The notes beneath the pieces were generated by a model. The model saw only the letters and a list, made by a program, of their open reading frames with translations, made no database searches and was not told the DNA's origin. From Spirochaetaceae bacterium (lineage in GTDB: Bacteria > Spirochaetota > Spirochaetia > DSM-27196 > SKKC01), in the NCBI GenBank assembly GCA_007128315.1, contig SKXQ01000090.1, positions 1 through 35,011 on the forward strand: a stretch of DNA of 35,011 bases, written 5' to 3'. The translations under genes were made by a program, and so were the position numbers. Shown one piece after another: positions 21,966 to 30,687 of this stretch; within the stretch, counting starts at the first letter, position 1, and each line of letters starts with the position of its first letter.

Positions 21966-23548
21966 GTGATCTGAAGACAGACCTGCCACAGGTTCACATG
22001 TACGATACAACGCTGCGTGACGGTATGCAGGGTATAGAGGTGAACTTTTCGCTTGAGGATAAGCTCGCTATCGCGCACGCGCTCGATGACGCAGGTATCG
22101 ACTTCATTGAAGGCGGCTTCCCCATGTCCAACGAAAAGGAAGCTGCATTTTTCGAGCGTGTCAAGAACGAGCATTTCAGACACGCTCAGATTGTCGCGTT
22201 CGGTTCTACCCGCGGACCGGGTCACGCCGCAAGAGACGATGCTCACATGCGAGCGCTCGTCGAAGCGGAAACACCGTACGTTATCGTTGTCGGAAAGACC
22301 TGGAAAGCTCACGTCGAAAAGGTTCTCCGCTGTTCCCACGAAGAGAACCTGGAGATGATACAGGACTCGCTGAGCTTTCTCCGATCGGAAGGTCGGCGCG
22401 TGTTCTTCGACTGCGAACACTTCTTCGACGGATTCCGGGACGACCCGGATTATGCGCGAAAGGTCGTACAGACAGCCTACGACGCCGGTGCCGAGTCAGT
22501 GGTGCTCTGTGACACCAACGGGGGAACGCTGCCGTCGGATGTTATCGAGGCGTATCATGCCATGCCCGAAGGTATTCCTCTGGGTGGGCACTTTCACAAC
22601 GACTGCGGAACAGCCGTCGCGAACAGTCTCGTCGCCATCGAAGCCGGAGCAACGCAGATACAGGGTACGATCAACGGCTGGGGCGAACGCTGCGGTAACG
22701 CAAATCTCTGCGCTATAATGCCAAACGTCATTCTGAAAATGAAGCGGACCTGCACTGCAGCACCGTATCTTTCACACCTGACCCCTCTCTCGCGCTTCGT
22801 CGCCGAAAAGGCGAACATAATTCCCGACAAGCGACAACCCTATGTGGGAATCGCGGCCTTCAGTCACAAGGCAGGTCAGCACGCCGATGTGATCGCGAAA
22901 GAAGGCCGGCTCATGGAGCACATTGACGGCGCAATGGTCGGAAACGAACGCCAGGTACTGCTCAGTGAGCTCGCCGGACGCTCTACCATCGTTGACAAGC
23001 TCAAGCCTTACGGGATGTTCGACAAAAAGAGTCCGGAAGTCGGAAAGCTTCTCGAAGAGCTGAAATTGCGGGAGAAAAACGGGTACGAGTTCGAAGCGGC
23101 TGAAGCGAGTTTCGATATCCTCATGCGTAAAACTGTCGGAGAGTACCGGCAGCTTGTGGAGTTGAAGAACTATCACCTCGAAACGTATAAGACAGCAGAC
23201 ACGGAAAGTAAAACTGTCGGCAGAATGTTTCTGAACAGCGAAGCGAAAGAAATCATGGGCGCAGCCGTCGGAGTTGGCCCCGTCGAAACGCTTGATGCGG
23301 CTCTCAGGGACGCTTTACGCGCGCATCATCCCTGGCTCTCAAAGATTCATCTCGTAGACTACCGGGTTCGTGTACTTAATCCCGAGCGGGAGACTGCAGC
23401 GAAGGTCAGGGTGTTTATAAGTTCAAGCGACCATAACCACACGTGGGACACCGTCGGCGTTCACGAGAACATAGTAGAGGCGAGCTGGGAAGCCCTCGTG
23501 GACAGCCTCGAGTACTACTATAACACCTTCGTTACCGAGCGGCCGTAA
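21962..23548 (+). CDS. cimA: (R)-citramalate synthase
   Basis: A 528-residue LeuA relative. The motif YDTTLRDGMQGIEVNFS, with GMQG where LeuA has GEQS, and FDCEHFFDGFRDDP, LCDTNGGTLP, GHFHNDCGTAVANS, GWGERCGNANL are marks of the CimA class that joins pyruvate and acetyl-CoA. It also keeps AAFSHKAGQHADVI and a C-terminal allosteric domain (GVGPVETLDAALRDAL). Citramalate is carried by LeuCD and LeuB to 2-oxobutyrate, giving a threonine-independent route to isoleucine. Coupling to leuA and the mixed Leu/Ile leader peptide agree with that. LeuB, LeuC and LeuD are not in the window. Confidence 0.92.
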   Translation: MSDLKTDLPQVHMYDTTLRDGMQGIEVNFSLEDKLAIAHALDDAGIDFIEGGFPMSNEKEAAFFERVKNEHFRHAQIVAFGSTRGPGHAARDDAHMRALVEAETPYVIVVGKTWKAHVEKVLRCSHEENLEMIQDSLSFLRSEGRRVFFDCEHFFDGFRDDPDYARKVVQTAYDAGAESVVLCDTNGGTLPSDVIEAYHAMPEGIPLGGHFHNDCGTAVANSLVAIEAGATQIQGTINGWGERCGNANLCAIMPNVILKMKRTCTAAPYLSHLTPLSRFVAEKANIIPDKRQPYVGIAAFSHKAGQHADVIAKEGRLMEHIDGAMVGNERQVLLSELAGRSTIVDKLKPYGMFDKKSPEVGKLLEELKLREKNGYEFEAAEASFDILMRKTVGEYRQLVELKNYHLETYKTADTESKTVGRMFLNSEAKEIMGAAVGVGPVETLDAALRDALRAHHPWLSKIHLVDYRVRVLNPERETAAKVRVFISSSDHNHTWDTVGVHENIVEASWEALVDSLEYYYNTFVTERP

Positions 23549-23557
23549 ACTGCGCGA

Positions 23558-23573
23558 CGGTCCCACGGGACCG
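23558..23573. terminator. Hairpin between convergent cimA and carB
   Basis: CGGTCC-CACG-GGACCG is a perfect six-pair stem with a four-base loop ten bases after the cimA stop, in the 66-base gap between converging genes. No T-run follows in either direction, so the role as terminator is inferred from position. Confidence 0.4.
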
Positions 23574-23614
23574 CCTGCGACCTCACGACGACTCTCAGCT
23601 CCCGGCGGTGGGCG

Positions 23615-26600
23615 TCAGGACTTTGCTTCCTGCGCCCGCTCATCGGCCCTGGCACCCGCTCCTTTTTCCGGTAGCGCGCGTGCCGCCACTTCTCCGGTAA
23701 GCAGGTATCGAATGCCCTCAACGGCTGCCTCGGCTGCACTGGTCGTCGTAGTATAGGGAATCTTGGATCTGACCGCCTCGATACGAATGTAGTCGTCGTC
23801 GCGCTGCGTATACCGCCCAAGCGGCGTGTTGATGACGAGATCGATGCGGTGTGATCTCATATGATCGACTATATTCGGCTGGCCTTCATGGACTTTGAGT
23901 ATCACCTCGGCAAATACGTCGTTTTCGAAGAGAAACGAAGCGGTTCCGCGGGTGGCTGCAATGTGAAAGCCGAGGCTCTGAAGCTCCCTGACGATAGGGA
24001 GAATGGACTTCCGATCGTCCTCGTGTACACTCACGAACACCCGGCCGGATGTCGGAAGCTGACTTCCGGTTGCAAGCTGTGCTTTCACAAAGGCCTCACC
24101 GAAGGTTGCTCCGATGCCGATAACCTCACCGGTCGACTTCATTTCAGGACCGAGCAGTGGGTCTGTCCCGCGAAAGCGGTCAAAGCTGAACATGGCTTCC
24201 TTGACCGCCCAACCGACGATACACTCACCGAGACCGATACCGTCGCCCTTTATACCGTCAATGAGATTCTGTTCGGCCAGCGTTTCACCTTCCCAGACGC
24301 GAACCGCTGCCTCGACCAGATCGACCCCACTCGTCTTGCTCAGAAATGGTACCGTCCTGCTGGCACGGGGATTAACCTCGATGACATACACCTGGCCGTT
24401 CTTCACAGCGTACTGAACGTTTACGAATCCCCGGACCTTCAGTTTGCGGGCCATGACGGCGGTCGCCTGTATCATGGCGTCGAGCATTGCGGGATCACTT
24501 TTATGCGGCGGGAACACGCACGCTGAGTCACCGGAATGTATGCCCGCTGCCTCTATGTGCTGCATGATACCCGCTATGTAGACGTTTTCGCCGTCGCTCA
24601 GCGCATCAATGTCATACTCGTAGGCATCCTCGAGAAACTGGTCGACAAGAACCGGGGCCTCGGGTGAGATCCGGATACCTTTGGCGATAAAGTCCTCGAG
24701 TTCGTCCTGACTGAACGCAATACCCATGCTGCGACCACCGAGCACAAAACTCGGGCGTAGAAGTACGGGATATCCGATTTCAGCCGCAGCCGCGTACACG
24801 TCTTCCAGCGTACCAGCCATGCGGTTTTTCGGTTGTGCAAGTCCCGCTTCGCGCACGAGCGTTGAAAACAGGCCACGATCCTCGACGTCGAGGATGCTCG
24901 AGACACTCGTACCTATGACCCTGGCCCCGGCGGCCTCAAGTTCTTCAGCCATATTCAGCGGCGTCTGACCCCCGAGCTGAACGACGACATTGGTAACGCC
25001 TTCTTTATGCATGATCTCTTTGACGTCTTCCGGCGTCAACGGTTCAATGTACAGCCGGTCGGAGACGTTGAAATCCGTACTTACGGTTTCTGGATTGGAG
25101 TTTACGATGATTGTTTTCACGCCGAGACGCCGATATGCCATGCTGCTCAAGGTGCAGCAGGTGTCAAACTCGAGCCCCTGGCCTATGCGATTCGGACCAC
25201 TTGCGAGAATGAGTACCGTTTTGCCTTCCGAAGGTATGCCTTCATCGATCTCACCATAGGTACTGTAAAAATAAGGCGTATCCGCAGAGAACTCACCGCT
25301 GCAGGTATCCACAAAATGATAGCTCGCCCGTATACCCGCGGTGGTGCGCGCATGCGTAACAGCGTCTGCCTGTCTCCCGCACAGTCTGGCGATACGCCGG
25401 TCGGTAAGACCCGCACGCTTCGCTTCAAGCATGAGCCCGGGTTCGGGAACGTTCGCGACGGCGGCGATTTCTCCTTCGAGCTCTGCGAGTTCGTGCATGT
25501 GATACAGAAACCACCGGTCGTAGCCGGTCTGCCGGCTGAGCCGGTCTATCGCGCTGTAACCCCAGCGCTTGATTGCGGTGTAGGCAGCGAAGATGCGTCG
25601 CGGATGCCTCAGTTTCAGCATGCGTGCAATCTGGGCGTCATCGAGGTCCTCGAGATCCTCGAGTCCGTCAAACCCGAACTCGCAGGCGCGTATCGCCTTG
25701 TTTAACGCCTCGGTGAACGTTCGCCCGATCGCCAGGCTCTCACCGACACTCTTCATCTGTGTTCCGAGTTCTGCATAGCCGTCCGGAAACTTCTCGAGTT
25801 CAAAACGGGGAACCTTTACGGCACAATAGTCGAGACTCGGCTCGAAGCAACTGACGGTTTTTCCGGTTATGTCGTTGATCACCTCGTCGAGCGTAAAACC
25901 GACGGCAAGACGGGCTGAGCAGCGTGCGATGGGAAACCCGGTTGCCTTGCTCGCGAGCGCACTCGAACGCGACACGCGGGGATTCATTTCTATGACTACC
26001 ATGCGGCCGGTTTCAGGTTCTACCGCAAACTGAACGTTACTGCCACCACAGTCGACACCGACGGCCCGCAGAATCTCTATGCCGGCGGTTCGCATGATCT
26101 GGTATTCCTGATCACTCAGGGTCTGTATGGGAGCGACGGTAATGCTGTCGCCGGTGTGCACTCCCATAGGGTCCACATTCTCGATGGAACACACGACGAC
26201 CGCGTTGTCCGCATGGTCCCGCATGACCTCAAGCTCGAACTCCTTCCACCCGAGCAGGCTTTCCTCGACAAGGACTTCGTGCACGGGACTCTCGTCAAGC
26301 GCCCACTGCACGAACTCCCTCGCCTCACGCTCGGTGTTCGCGATGCTTCCACCTCTCCCTCCGAGTGTATAGCTCGGGCGGATTATGAGCGGCACGCCGA
26401 CTTCGTCGATAAACTGTTTCCCTTCCTCGTAACTGTGTATGAGTGCGCTGCGGGGGCTTTCAAGGCCTATGCCTGCGATCACTTCCTTGAACGCGCCACG
26501 GTCTTCGGCGAGCCGGATACTGTTCACATTCGCACCAAGCGACTCGACTCCGTATCGTGCAAGTACGCCCGCTTTGTCGAGAGCCATCGTCAGATTCAAG

Positions 26601-26884
26601 GCAGTCTGTCCACCCATAGTCGGTAAAAGCGCATCAGGCCGTTCAATCCTGATAATCTCTTCCATGTAGTCGACCTCGAGCGGATCCATGTATATGCGGT
26701 CGGCGAGGCCAGGTGTCGTCATTACAGTCGCCGGGTTCGGGTTGGCGAGAATCACACGGTAGCCCTCTTCTTTCAGCGCACGGACCGCCTGGTTACCGGA
26801 GTAGTCAAACTCGCAGGCCTGTCCGATGACAATGGGGCCGCTACCGATAATCAAAATACTTTCTATGTCTTTCCGTGCCGGCAT
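23615..26884 (-). CDS. carB: Carbamoyl-phosphate synthase, large subunit
   Basis: A 1089-residue enzyme with the internal duplication expected of CarB. The first half opens with [20 protein letters not shown] and carries [19 protein letters not shown] and [20 protein letters not shown]. The second half repeats these as [38 protein letters not shown] and [22 protein letters not shown]-terminal MGS-like regulatory domain (about 930-1065) shows [20 protein letters not shown]. It makes carbamoyl phosphate for pyrimidine and arginine synthesis. Its ATG follows the carA TAG with no gap. The last 20 residues are a loose Ala/Glu/Arg-rich tail. Confidence 0.96.
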   Translation of the reverse strand: MPARKDIESILIIGSGPIVIGQACEFDYSGNQAVRALKEEGYRVILANPNPATVMTTPGLADRIYMDPLEVDYMEEIIRIERPDALLPTMGGQTALNLTMALDKAGVLARYGVESLGANVNSIRLAEDRGAFKEVIAGIGLESPRSALIHSYEEGKQFIDEVGVPLIIRPSYTLGGRGGSIANTEREAREFVQWALDESPVHEVLVEESLLGWKEFELEVMRDHADNAVVVCSIENVDPMGVHTGDSITVAPIQTLSDQEYQIMRTAGIEILRAVGVDCGGSNVQFAVEPETGRMVVIEMNPRVSRSSALASKATGFPIARCSARLAVGFTLDEVINDITGKTVSCFEPSLDYCAVKVPRFELEKFPDGYAELGTQMKSVGESLAIGRTFTEALNKAIRACEFGFDGLEDLEDLDDAQIARMLKLRHPRRIFAAYTAIKRWGYSAIDRLSRQTGYDRWFLYHMHELAELEGEIAAVANVPEPGLMLEAKRAGLTDRRIARLCGRQADAVTHARTTAGIRASYHFVDTCSGEFSADTPYFYSTYGEIDEGIPSEGKTVLILASGPNRIGQGLEFDTCCTLSSMAYRRLGVKTIIVNSNPETVSTDFNVSDRLYIEPLTPEDVKEIMHKEGVTNVVVQLGGQTPLNMAEELEAAGARVIGTSVSSILDVEDRGLFSTLVREAGLAQPKNRMAGTLEDVYAAAAEIGYPVLLRPSFVLGGRSMGIAFSQDELEDFIAKGIRISPEAPVLVDQFLEDAYEYDIDALSDGENVYIAGIMQHIEAAGIHSGDSACVFPPHKSDPAMLDAMIQATAVMARKLKVRGFVNVQYAVKNGQVYVIEVNPRASRTVPFLSKTSGVDLVEAAVRVWEGETLAEQNLIDGIKGDGIGLGECIVGWAVKEAMFSFDRFRGTDPLLGPEMKSTGEVIGIGATFGEAFVKAQLATGSQLPTSGRVFVSVHEDDRKSILPIVRELQSLGFHIAATRGTASFLFENDVFAEVILKVHEGQPNIVDHMRSHRIDLVINTPLGRYTQRDDDYIRIEAVRSKIPYTTTTSAAEAAVEGIRYLLTGEVAARALPEKGAGARADERAQEAKS

Positions 26885-28084
26885 CTATTTGCTCTCCCCG
26901 TTCTGTCGTGTGCGCTGACGCGCTGCGATTACGTCCAGAAATGCGTCGAAAATCCAGCTTGAATCGTGGGGACCAGGTGCGCTTTCCGGGTGAAACTGTG
27001 CGGTGTAGATGCCGCGTCCATCGTCGGCGATGCCCTCAATGCTCTGGTCATTCGCATTCCTGAACCAGACCTGCACACCATCCGGCAGACTCGCTTCATC
27101 AACGGTAAACCCGTGATTCTGGCTGGTCACGAAAACCTTGCCGGTACGTTCGTCCCTCACGGGATGATTGACCCCGTGATGACCGAACTTCATCTTGACC
27201 GTTTTCGCGCCGAGCGCCTGGGAAATCAGCTGATGGCCGAGGCAGATACCAAACATCGGTGTCTTTCCTAACAGCGATGCAAGTCCTTGCGTCTGTGTTT
27301 CAAGTACCGCCGGATCTCCGGGACCGTTGGAAGCGAGAACCGCGTCAGCGCCGAGCGCGAGAATGTCGGCCGGGTCGGTAGAACTCGGCACGACGGTGAC
27401 CCTGCAGCCCCGCGATGTAAGCTCACGAACGATATTCGCTTTGCTTCCACAGTCGAGCAGCGCTATATGCGGTGATCCATCAGGATTCAGCTCTATAAGC
27501 CTGGGAGAGCCGACCATGCCAACGAGATTTCGTCCGACCATAGTCGGAAATGCCGCAAGATACTCCTGTATACGCGACAGATCCTCTGCGGGGAGCTCAG
27601 CGCCGTCAAAACCCGGCTTATGAACGATCAATCCCGTCTTGCTTCCGGTGTCCCTGAGATGAAGGGTAAGGCGACGCGTATCGATGTCCGTGATTCCCGG
27701 TACATCGCCCTGCTTGAGAAACTCATCGAGAGTGATTCGTCCATCCGGTACTGGACCGTCGTAGTTACTGCGCAACACGAAGCCTGCTGCCTTCACGCTG
27801 CGACCACCCTCCCCGTCTGGTCCAATCTCAGACCATGCAGGATCGGCACCATAGTTGCCGATATGGGGATAGGTCATGACTACGAGCTGGCCGCTGTACG
27901 AGGGATCCGTGAGGACCTCGTGATACCCGCTCATAGCCGTGTTGAAGACAACTTCCCCGGCGCTGCGCAGATCAGACGACGCGGGATGAAGCTCGTCCAC
28001 AGACAGGGGTTCGGCCCCGAATCCGTAGCCAGCGTAAACACTTGCGTCCTCTAAAATCAGAAATACCCGTTTTCGCACCTTCAT
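26885..28084 (-). CDS. carA: Carbamoyl-phosphate synthase, small (glutaminase) subunit
   Basis: A 399-residue protein. The N-terminal CarA domain has VFNTAMSGYHEVLTDPSYSG and the C-terminal class I glutamine amidotransferase domain shows the catalytic cysteine in GICLGHQLISQALG and the histidine/glutamate in AQFHPESAPGP. It supplies ammonia to CarB, which is encoded directly downstream. ATG 28084 is preferred, with GGAG eight bases upstream; the open frame also allows GTG 28090, which is too near that site. The 85 bases between the start and the tRNA terminator hold no convincing promoter boxes. Confidence 0.95.
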   Translation of the reverse strand: MKVRKRVFLILEDASVYAGYGFGAEPLSVDELHPASSDLRSAGEVVFNTAMSGYHEVLTDPSYSGQLVVMTYPHIGNYGADPAWSEIGPDGEGGRSVKAAGFVLRSNYDGPVPDGRITLDEFLKQGDVPGITDIDTRRLTLHLRDTGSKTGLIVHKPGFDGAELPAEDLSRIQEYLAAFPTMVGRNLVGMVGSPRLIELNPDGSPHIALLDCGSKANIVRELTSRGCRVTVVPSSTDPADILALGADAVLASNGPGDPAVLETQTQGLASLLGKTPMFGICLGHQLISQALGAKTVKMKFGHHGVNHPVRDERTGKVFVTSQNHGFTVDEASLPDGVQVWFRNANDQSIEGIADDGRGIYTAQFHPESAPGPHDSSWIFDAFLDVIAARQRTRQNGESK

Positions 28085-28170
28085 GAGCACTGCTCCCGGT
28101 CAGATTTGAACCGGCGCAGGAATGAGGCGCTTTTAATGCCTGATAAAGCCTGCGCACGGCGTATGTAAGC

Positions 28171-28214
28171 AAAAAAAAACCGGTACGGGTACCCGCTGCG
28201 GGCACCCATCCGGT
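28171..28214 (-). terminator. Intrinsic terminator of the tRNA-Gln/tRNA-Glu unit
   Basis: On the minus strand a long stem formed by ACCGG, ATGGGT and CCCG on the left and CGGG, ACCCGT and CCGGT on the right (three-base loop, small internal irregularities) is followed by nine T residues. It begins four bases after the tRNA-Glu end and separates the tRNAs from carA. Confidence 0.85.
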
Positions 28215-28217
28215 CGC

Positions 28218-28289
28218 TAGCCCCTAGGGGAATCGAACCCCTCTTTTGAGAATGAGAATCTCATGTCCTAGCCGATAGACGAAGGGGCC
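28218..28289 (-). tRNA. tRNA-Glu (anticodon CTC)
   Basis: A 72-base cloverleaf without encoded CCA. The acceptor stem GGCCCCT pairs with AGGGGCT, with a G1-U72 wobble at the end. The anticodon stem TGAGA/TCTCA holds the loop TTCTCAT, giving anticodon CTC, and the T arm is AGGGG-TTCGATT-CCCCT. The D arm CGTCTATCGGCTAGGAC is typical of tRNA-Glu. It lies 11 bases downstream of tRNA-Gln in the same unit. Confidence 0.92.
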
Positions 28290-28300
28290 GGCTTGTAACG

Positions 28301-28371
28301 CTTCCCGGGGAGGACTTGAACCCCCACAAACAGATCCAGAATCTGTTGTGCTACCATTACACCACCGGGAA
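28301..28371 (-). tRNA. tRNA-Gln (anticodon CTG)
   Basis: A 71-base cloverleaf without encoded CCA. The acceptor stem TTCCCGG/CCGGGAA has seven perfect pairs, the anticodon stem ACAGA/TCTGT holds loop TTCTGGA (anticodon CTG), and the T arm is GGGGG-TTCAAGT-CCTCC with one G-U pair. The D arm includes GTAATGGTAGCAC, as usual in tRNA-Gln. Discriminator base G. Confidence 0.93.
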
Positions 28372-28396
28372 ATTCAGTTCCGTCTCTTAAGGTCGG

Positions 28397-28425
28397 ACTG
28401 TATTGATCGGGTCAGGAAATGTCAA
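28397..28425 (-). promoter_or_regulatory. Promoter of the tRNA-Gln/tRNA-Glu unit
   Basis: On the minus strand a perfect TTGACA (28425-28420) and TACAGT (28402-28397) are spaced by 17 bases; transcription would start near 28390, about 19 bases before tRNA-Gln. The -35 box overlaps the last codons of the pabC-like gene upstream. Confidence 0.75.
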
Positions 28426-29099
28426 GCACCTCGGGCCGCCCCTTGCAGACCTTGTGTACCGTCCGGCTTGGCGAACAGGAAGACACGAGAAGGATCGATG
28501 CACACCTCCCCGGGGTCGAGCATCGCGTTGAATAGACAGATGTACTCACAGCCAGCGAGTTCGGCGGCCGGAATGTCTGCGGCAATGAGCATTCCCTGCT
28601 CGAGAAGACGTTCCCGTGCAGTTCCCGGATGAATGACCGACCGCGGCGTATACCACCGACCGTTCCGGCGGACTGCCACGCTGGCGTATCGTGACTCCAG
28701 CACCATGCCTTCGTGGAAAAACAGCGGTTCCACGCCCGGGGGCAGCATACTGGATGTGGAATCGATGTTCGCCCGGTCAGCGTATTTGAGCCGATAGTCT
28801 ATGGTGACGCCGTCGGCACTGTGCGGTGGCATGAGGGCCAGGGCGTATACCGGTCGGGGCCTGTACAGCAGGGCTTCAGCCTTAACGAGACGAGCACCAT
28901 CGTACTCTATACGCAGACGATGCCGGTCCGGACTGGAAATCGCCCGACCCGTCTGCATTCTGACGGTTTCTTCTGCTGCTTCGAGAACGGCAGCTGCTGC
29001 ATTGCATGATCCTGTGGATCGATGGACCCGCCGGTAGTGAAATGAAAGGTTCTCGGCACGATACAATCGCACCCGAATCGTCTCAAGCAACCGGCACAT
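28422..29099 (-). CDS. pabC: Class IV aminotransferase family protein, probable 4-amino-4-deoxychorismate lyase
   Basis: A 225-residue protein, somewhat short for the fold. It opens with MCRLLETIRVRLYRAENL, the usual beginning of PabC-type enzymes, and keeps YRLKYADRANID, where Lys105 is the probable PLP lysine. FFHEGMVLESRYASVAVRRN and HPGTARERLLEQGM match the glutamate and late phosphate-binding segments. The gene overlaps the end of the pabB-like gene by 17 bases, so the pair very probably acts together to make 4-aminobenzoate for folate. The C-terminus looks complete (FLFAKPDGTQGLQGAARGA). A transaminase role cannot be fully excluded. Confidence 0.78.
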   Translation of the reverse strand: MCRLLETIRVRLYRAENLSFHYRRVHRSTGSCNAAAAVLEAAEETVRMQTGRAISSPDRHRLRIEYDGARLVKAEALLYRPRPVYALALMPPHSADGVTIDYRLKYADRANIDSTSSMLPPGVEPLFFHEGMVLESRYASVAVRRNGRWYTPRSVIHPGTARERLLEQGMLIAADIPAAELAGCEYICLFNAMLDPGEVCIDPSRVFLFAKPDGTQGLQGAARGA

Positions 29100-30042
29100 C
29101 GACTTTCTGCCTCATTTCTTCGTATTCACTGCGACAATCACTGTATATCGTGATTCCGCCGCCGCTTCGAAAACGAAACTGATCTGCGGCACATTCGATA
29201 TAACGGATCATGACGGCCGACTCAACGCACTCTCCATCGAAAACACCGAACACGCCGGTATAGTACCCGCGTTGTTCGCCTTCGGCTTCTGCTATGACCT
29301 CGCAGCTGCGCTTCTTCGGTGCGCCCGTGATGGAACCCGCAGGCAGCATTTCCGATAGAATACTTCCGACGCGATGATGTGCCCCGTCGGCCAGTCGGCC
29401 CCGGATTTCGCTCGAAATCGCGTACAGCGATCGCCCCTGCAGATGAATTTTATCCACATAGCGGTAGCGCGGCACTGTAACTGCCTCGGCTACCATTCCT
29501 ATATCGTTCCTGAGCAGATCCACAACCGTGGCGTGTTCCGCCGCCTCTTTTTCGTCTGCGAGAAGCACCTCTCTTGCGTGATCCACGGCGCTGTCAATTG
29601 TACCTTTCATGGGAAAGGTCGAAATACTCCCCGGCTCTATGCGAACAAAAGGCTCGGGAGAGAACACGACACACTCGCCGGGCAGAAGCAGTCGGTACGG
29701 AGCGTGCGCGAGCTCGTACACATCTTCGAGAGAGCACGACAGGTCAACGCCGGTTGGAAACGTGAGATTCATGAGATAGCTTTCGCCGGCAGTCAGTGCC
29801 TTCTGCACCCGGGCAAACCCCTCACGATAGCGCTCAAACGTCACACAACGCCGGTTCCTGATAATCGGCTGATCCGCCGATACCATCCGGGTCCCGAAGC
29901 CGGCGGGACGTTCGACACTGGTGCCGGGAACCGAGAAGCGCACCCCCGAGGGAAGATCCGAAAGCGGCCAGACCAGAGGCTTCTGCAGCTCGTAGTCGAT
30001 GACGAACAGAAAGGGCGTCGCTTCCCTGCCGAGATCATCCAT
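29083..30042 (-). CDS. pabB: Aminodeoxychorismate synthase component I (short form)
   Basis: A 319-residue chorismate-binding enzyme. It carries FPMKGTID, ATVVDLLRNDIGMVAE, LQGRSLYAISSEIRG, SEMLPAGSITGAPKKRSCEV and RGYYTGVFGVFDG, the conserved active-site strands of PabB/TrpE. At this length it lacks the N-terminal part of classical PabB (about 450 residues), as in the short forms often joined with PabC. The start is uncertain. In-frame codons upstream of ATG 30042 read VTRPVARFFSE and resemble family N-termini, yet no ATG, GTG or TTG is found before the apt gene, and no ribosome site precedes 30042. The glutaminase subunit PabA is not in the window. Confidence 0.85.
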   Translation of the reverse strand: MDDLGREATPFLFVIDYELQKPLVWPLSDLPSGVRFSVPGTSVERPAGFGTRMVSADQPIIRNRRCVTFERYREGFARVQKALTAGESYLMNLTFPTGVDLSCSLEDVYELAHAPYRLLLPGECVVFSPEPFVRIEPGSISTFPMKGTIDSAVDHAREVLLADEKEAAEHATVVDLLRNDIGMVAEAVTVPRYRYVDKIHLQGRSLYAISSEIRGRLADGAHHRVGSILSEMLPAGSITGAPKKRSCEVIAEAEGEQRGYYTGVFGVFDGECVESAVMIRYIECAADQFRFRSGGGITIYSDCRSEYEEMRQKVDVPVA

Positions 30043-30076
30043 TTCGCTGAAAAACCGGGCGACAGGCCTCGTGACG

Positions 30077-30607
30077 CTACTCTCCGTGATACTGTATGAG
30101 TGTGCGCACCCTGTATCCGCCGAGGAGGCGGTCGTAGTTCAGGAAGGGAAGTCCGATAACCGCTCCAATCTCCACCACGGTACTGCCTGCCTCTTCAAGG
30201 ATCGATGCCGCAGCGGCCAGGGTCCCGCCCGTTGCGATCAGGTCATCAAGCAGCAGAACCCGTCTCGGCACCGCAAGATCGGCACGGTGAATCTCTATGG
30301 TGTCAGTCCCGTACTCCAGGTCAAAGGTCCTCCGGTAGCTGTCTCCGGGAAGCTTCCCCTGCTTTCGCACCAGAACAAGCGGGAGCCCGAGTATTCGTGC
30401 CACCGGGGCGCCGAAGAGAAAACCGCGCGCATCGATGGCCGCAATCGCCTCTATGCCACCGTTCCTGAAGGGAGCTGCGAGTTCGTCGATGCACCAGCCG
30501 AAGGCCTCCGGGCTCATAAGCACACTCGTGACATCATAGAAGAGAATTCCCGGCTTCGGGAAATCCGGAACCTTGCGTATATGCTGGTCAAGATCGAAAT
30601 CGGACAT
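30077..30607 (-). CDS. apt: Adenine phosphoribosyltransferase
   Basis: A 176-residue purine-salvage enzyme that converts adenine and PRPP to AMP. From ATG 30607 it begins MSDFDLDQHIRKVPDFPKPG and contains the PRPP-binding motif VLLLDDLIATGGTLAAA, with FLFGAPVARILGLPLVLVRK and KLPGDSYRRTFDLEYGTD, all usual for Apt. The longer frame to 30670 would run across the promoter. GGAGG lies 13 bases upstream, too far to be a good ribosome site; the promoter position suggests a leaderless message. pabB follows 34 bases after the stop. Confidence 0.93.
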   Translation of the reverse strand: MSDFDLDQHIRKVPDFPKPGILFYDVTSVLMSPEAFGWCIDELAAPFRNGGIEAIAAIDARGFLFGAPVARILGLPLVLVRKQGKLPGDSYRRTFDLEYGTDTIEIHRADLAVPRRVLLLDDLIATGGTLAAAASILEEAGSTVVEIGAVIGLPFLNYDRLLGGYRVRTLIQYHGE

Positions 30608-30613
30608 AAACGA

Positions 30614-30643
30614 ACAGTAGCCTCCCTGATGCACCCGTGTCAA
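30614..30643 (-). promoter_or_regulatory. Probable promoter of apt
   Basis: On the minus strand a perfect TTGACA (30643-30638) is followed after 18 bases by TACTGT (30619-30614). Transcription would start at about 30607, the first base of the apt start codon. It faces the minD-like promoter within 80 bases. Confidence 0.5.
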
Positions 30644-30647
30644 AAGC

Positions 30648-30676
30648 TTGCAAGCCCGGACAATGCCCAATACAGT
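30648..30676 (+). promoter_or_regulatory. Probable promoter of the minD-like gene
   Basis: TTGCAA (30648-30653) and TACAGT (30671-30676) are spaced by 17 bases; each box matches four of six positions. Transcription would start near 30683, five bases before the ATG at 30688, and no Shine-Dalgarno is present. Confidence 0.45.
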
Positions 30677-30687
30677 TGACCACAGTC

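Noticed and set aside
23861-25705. Long plus-strand frames (such as 23861-24526 and 25007-25705) opposite carB
   Set aside because: They are antisense shadows of the carB coding sequence; the translation has no recognisable motif.
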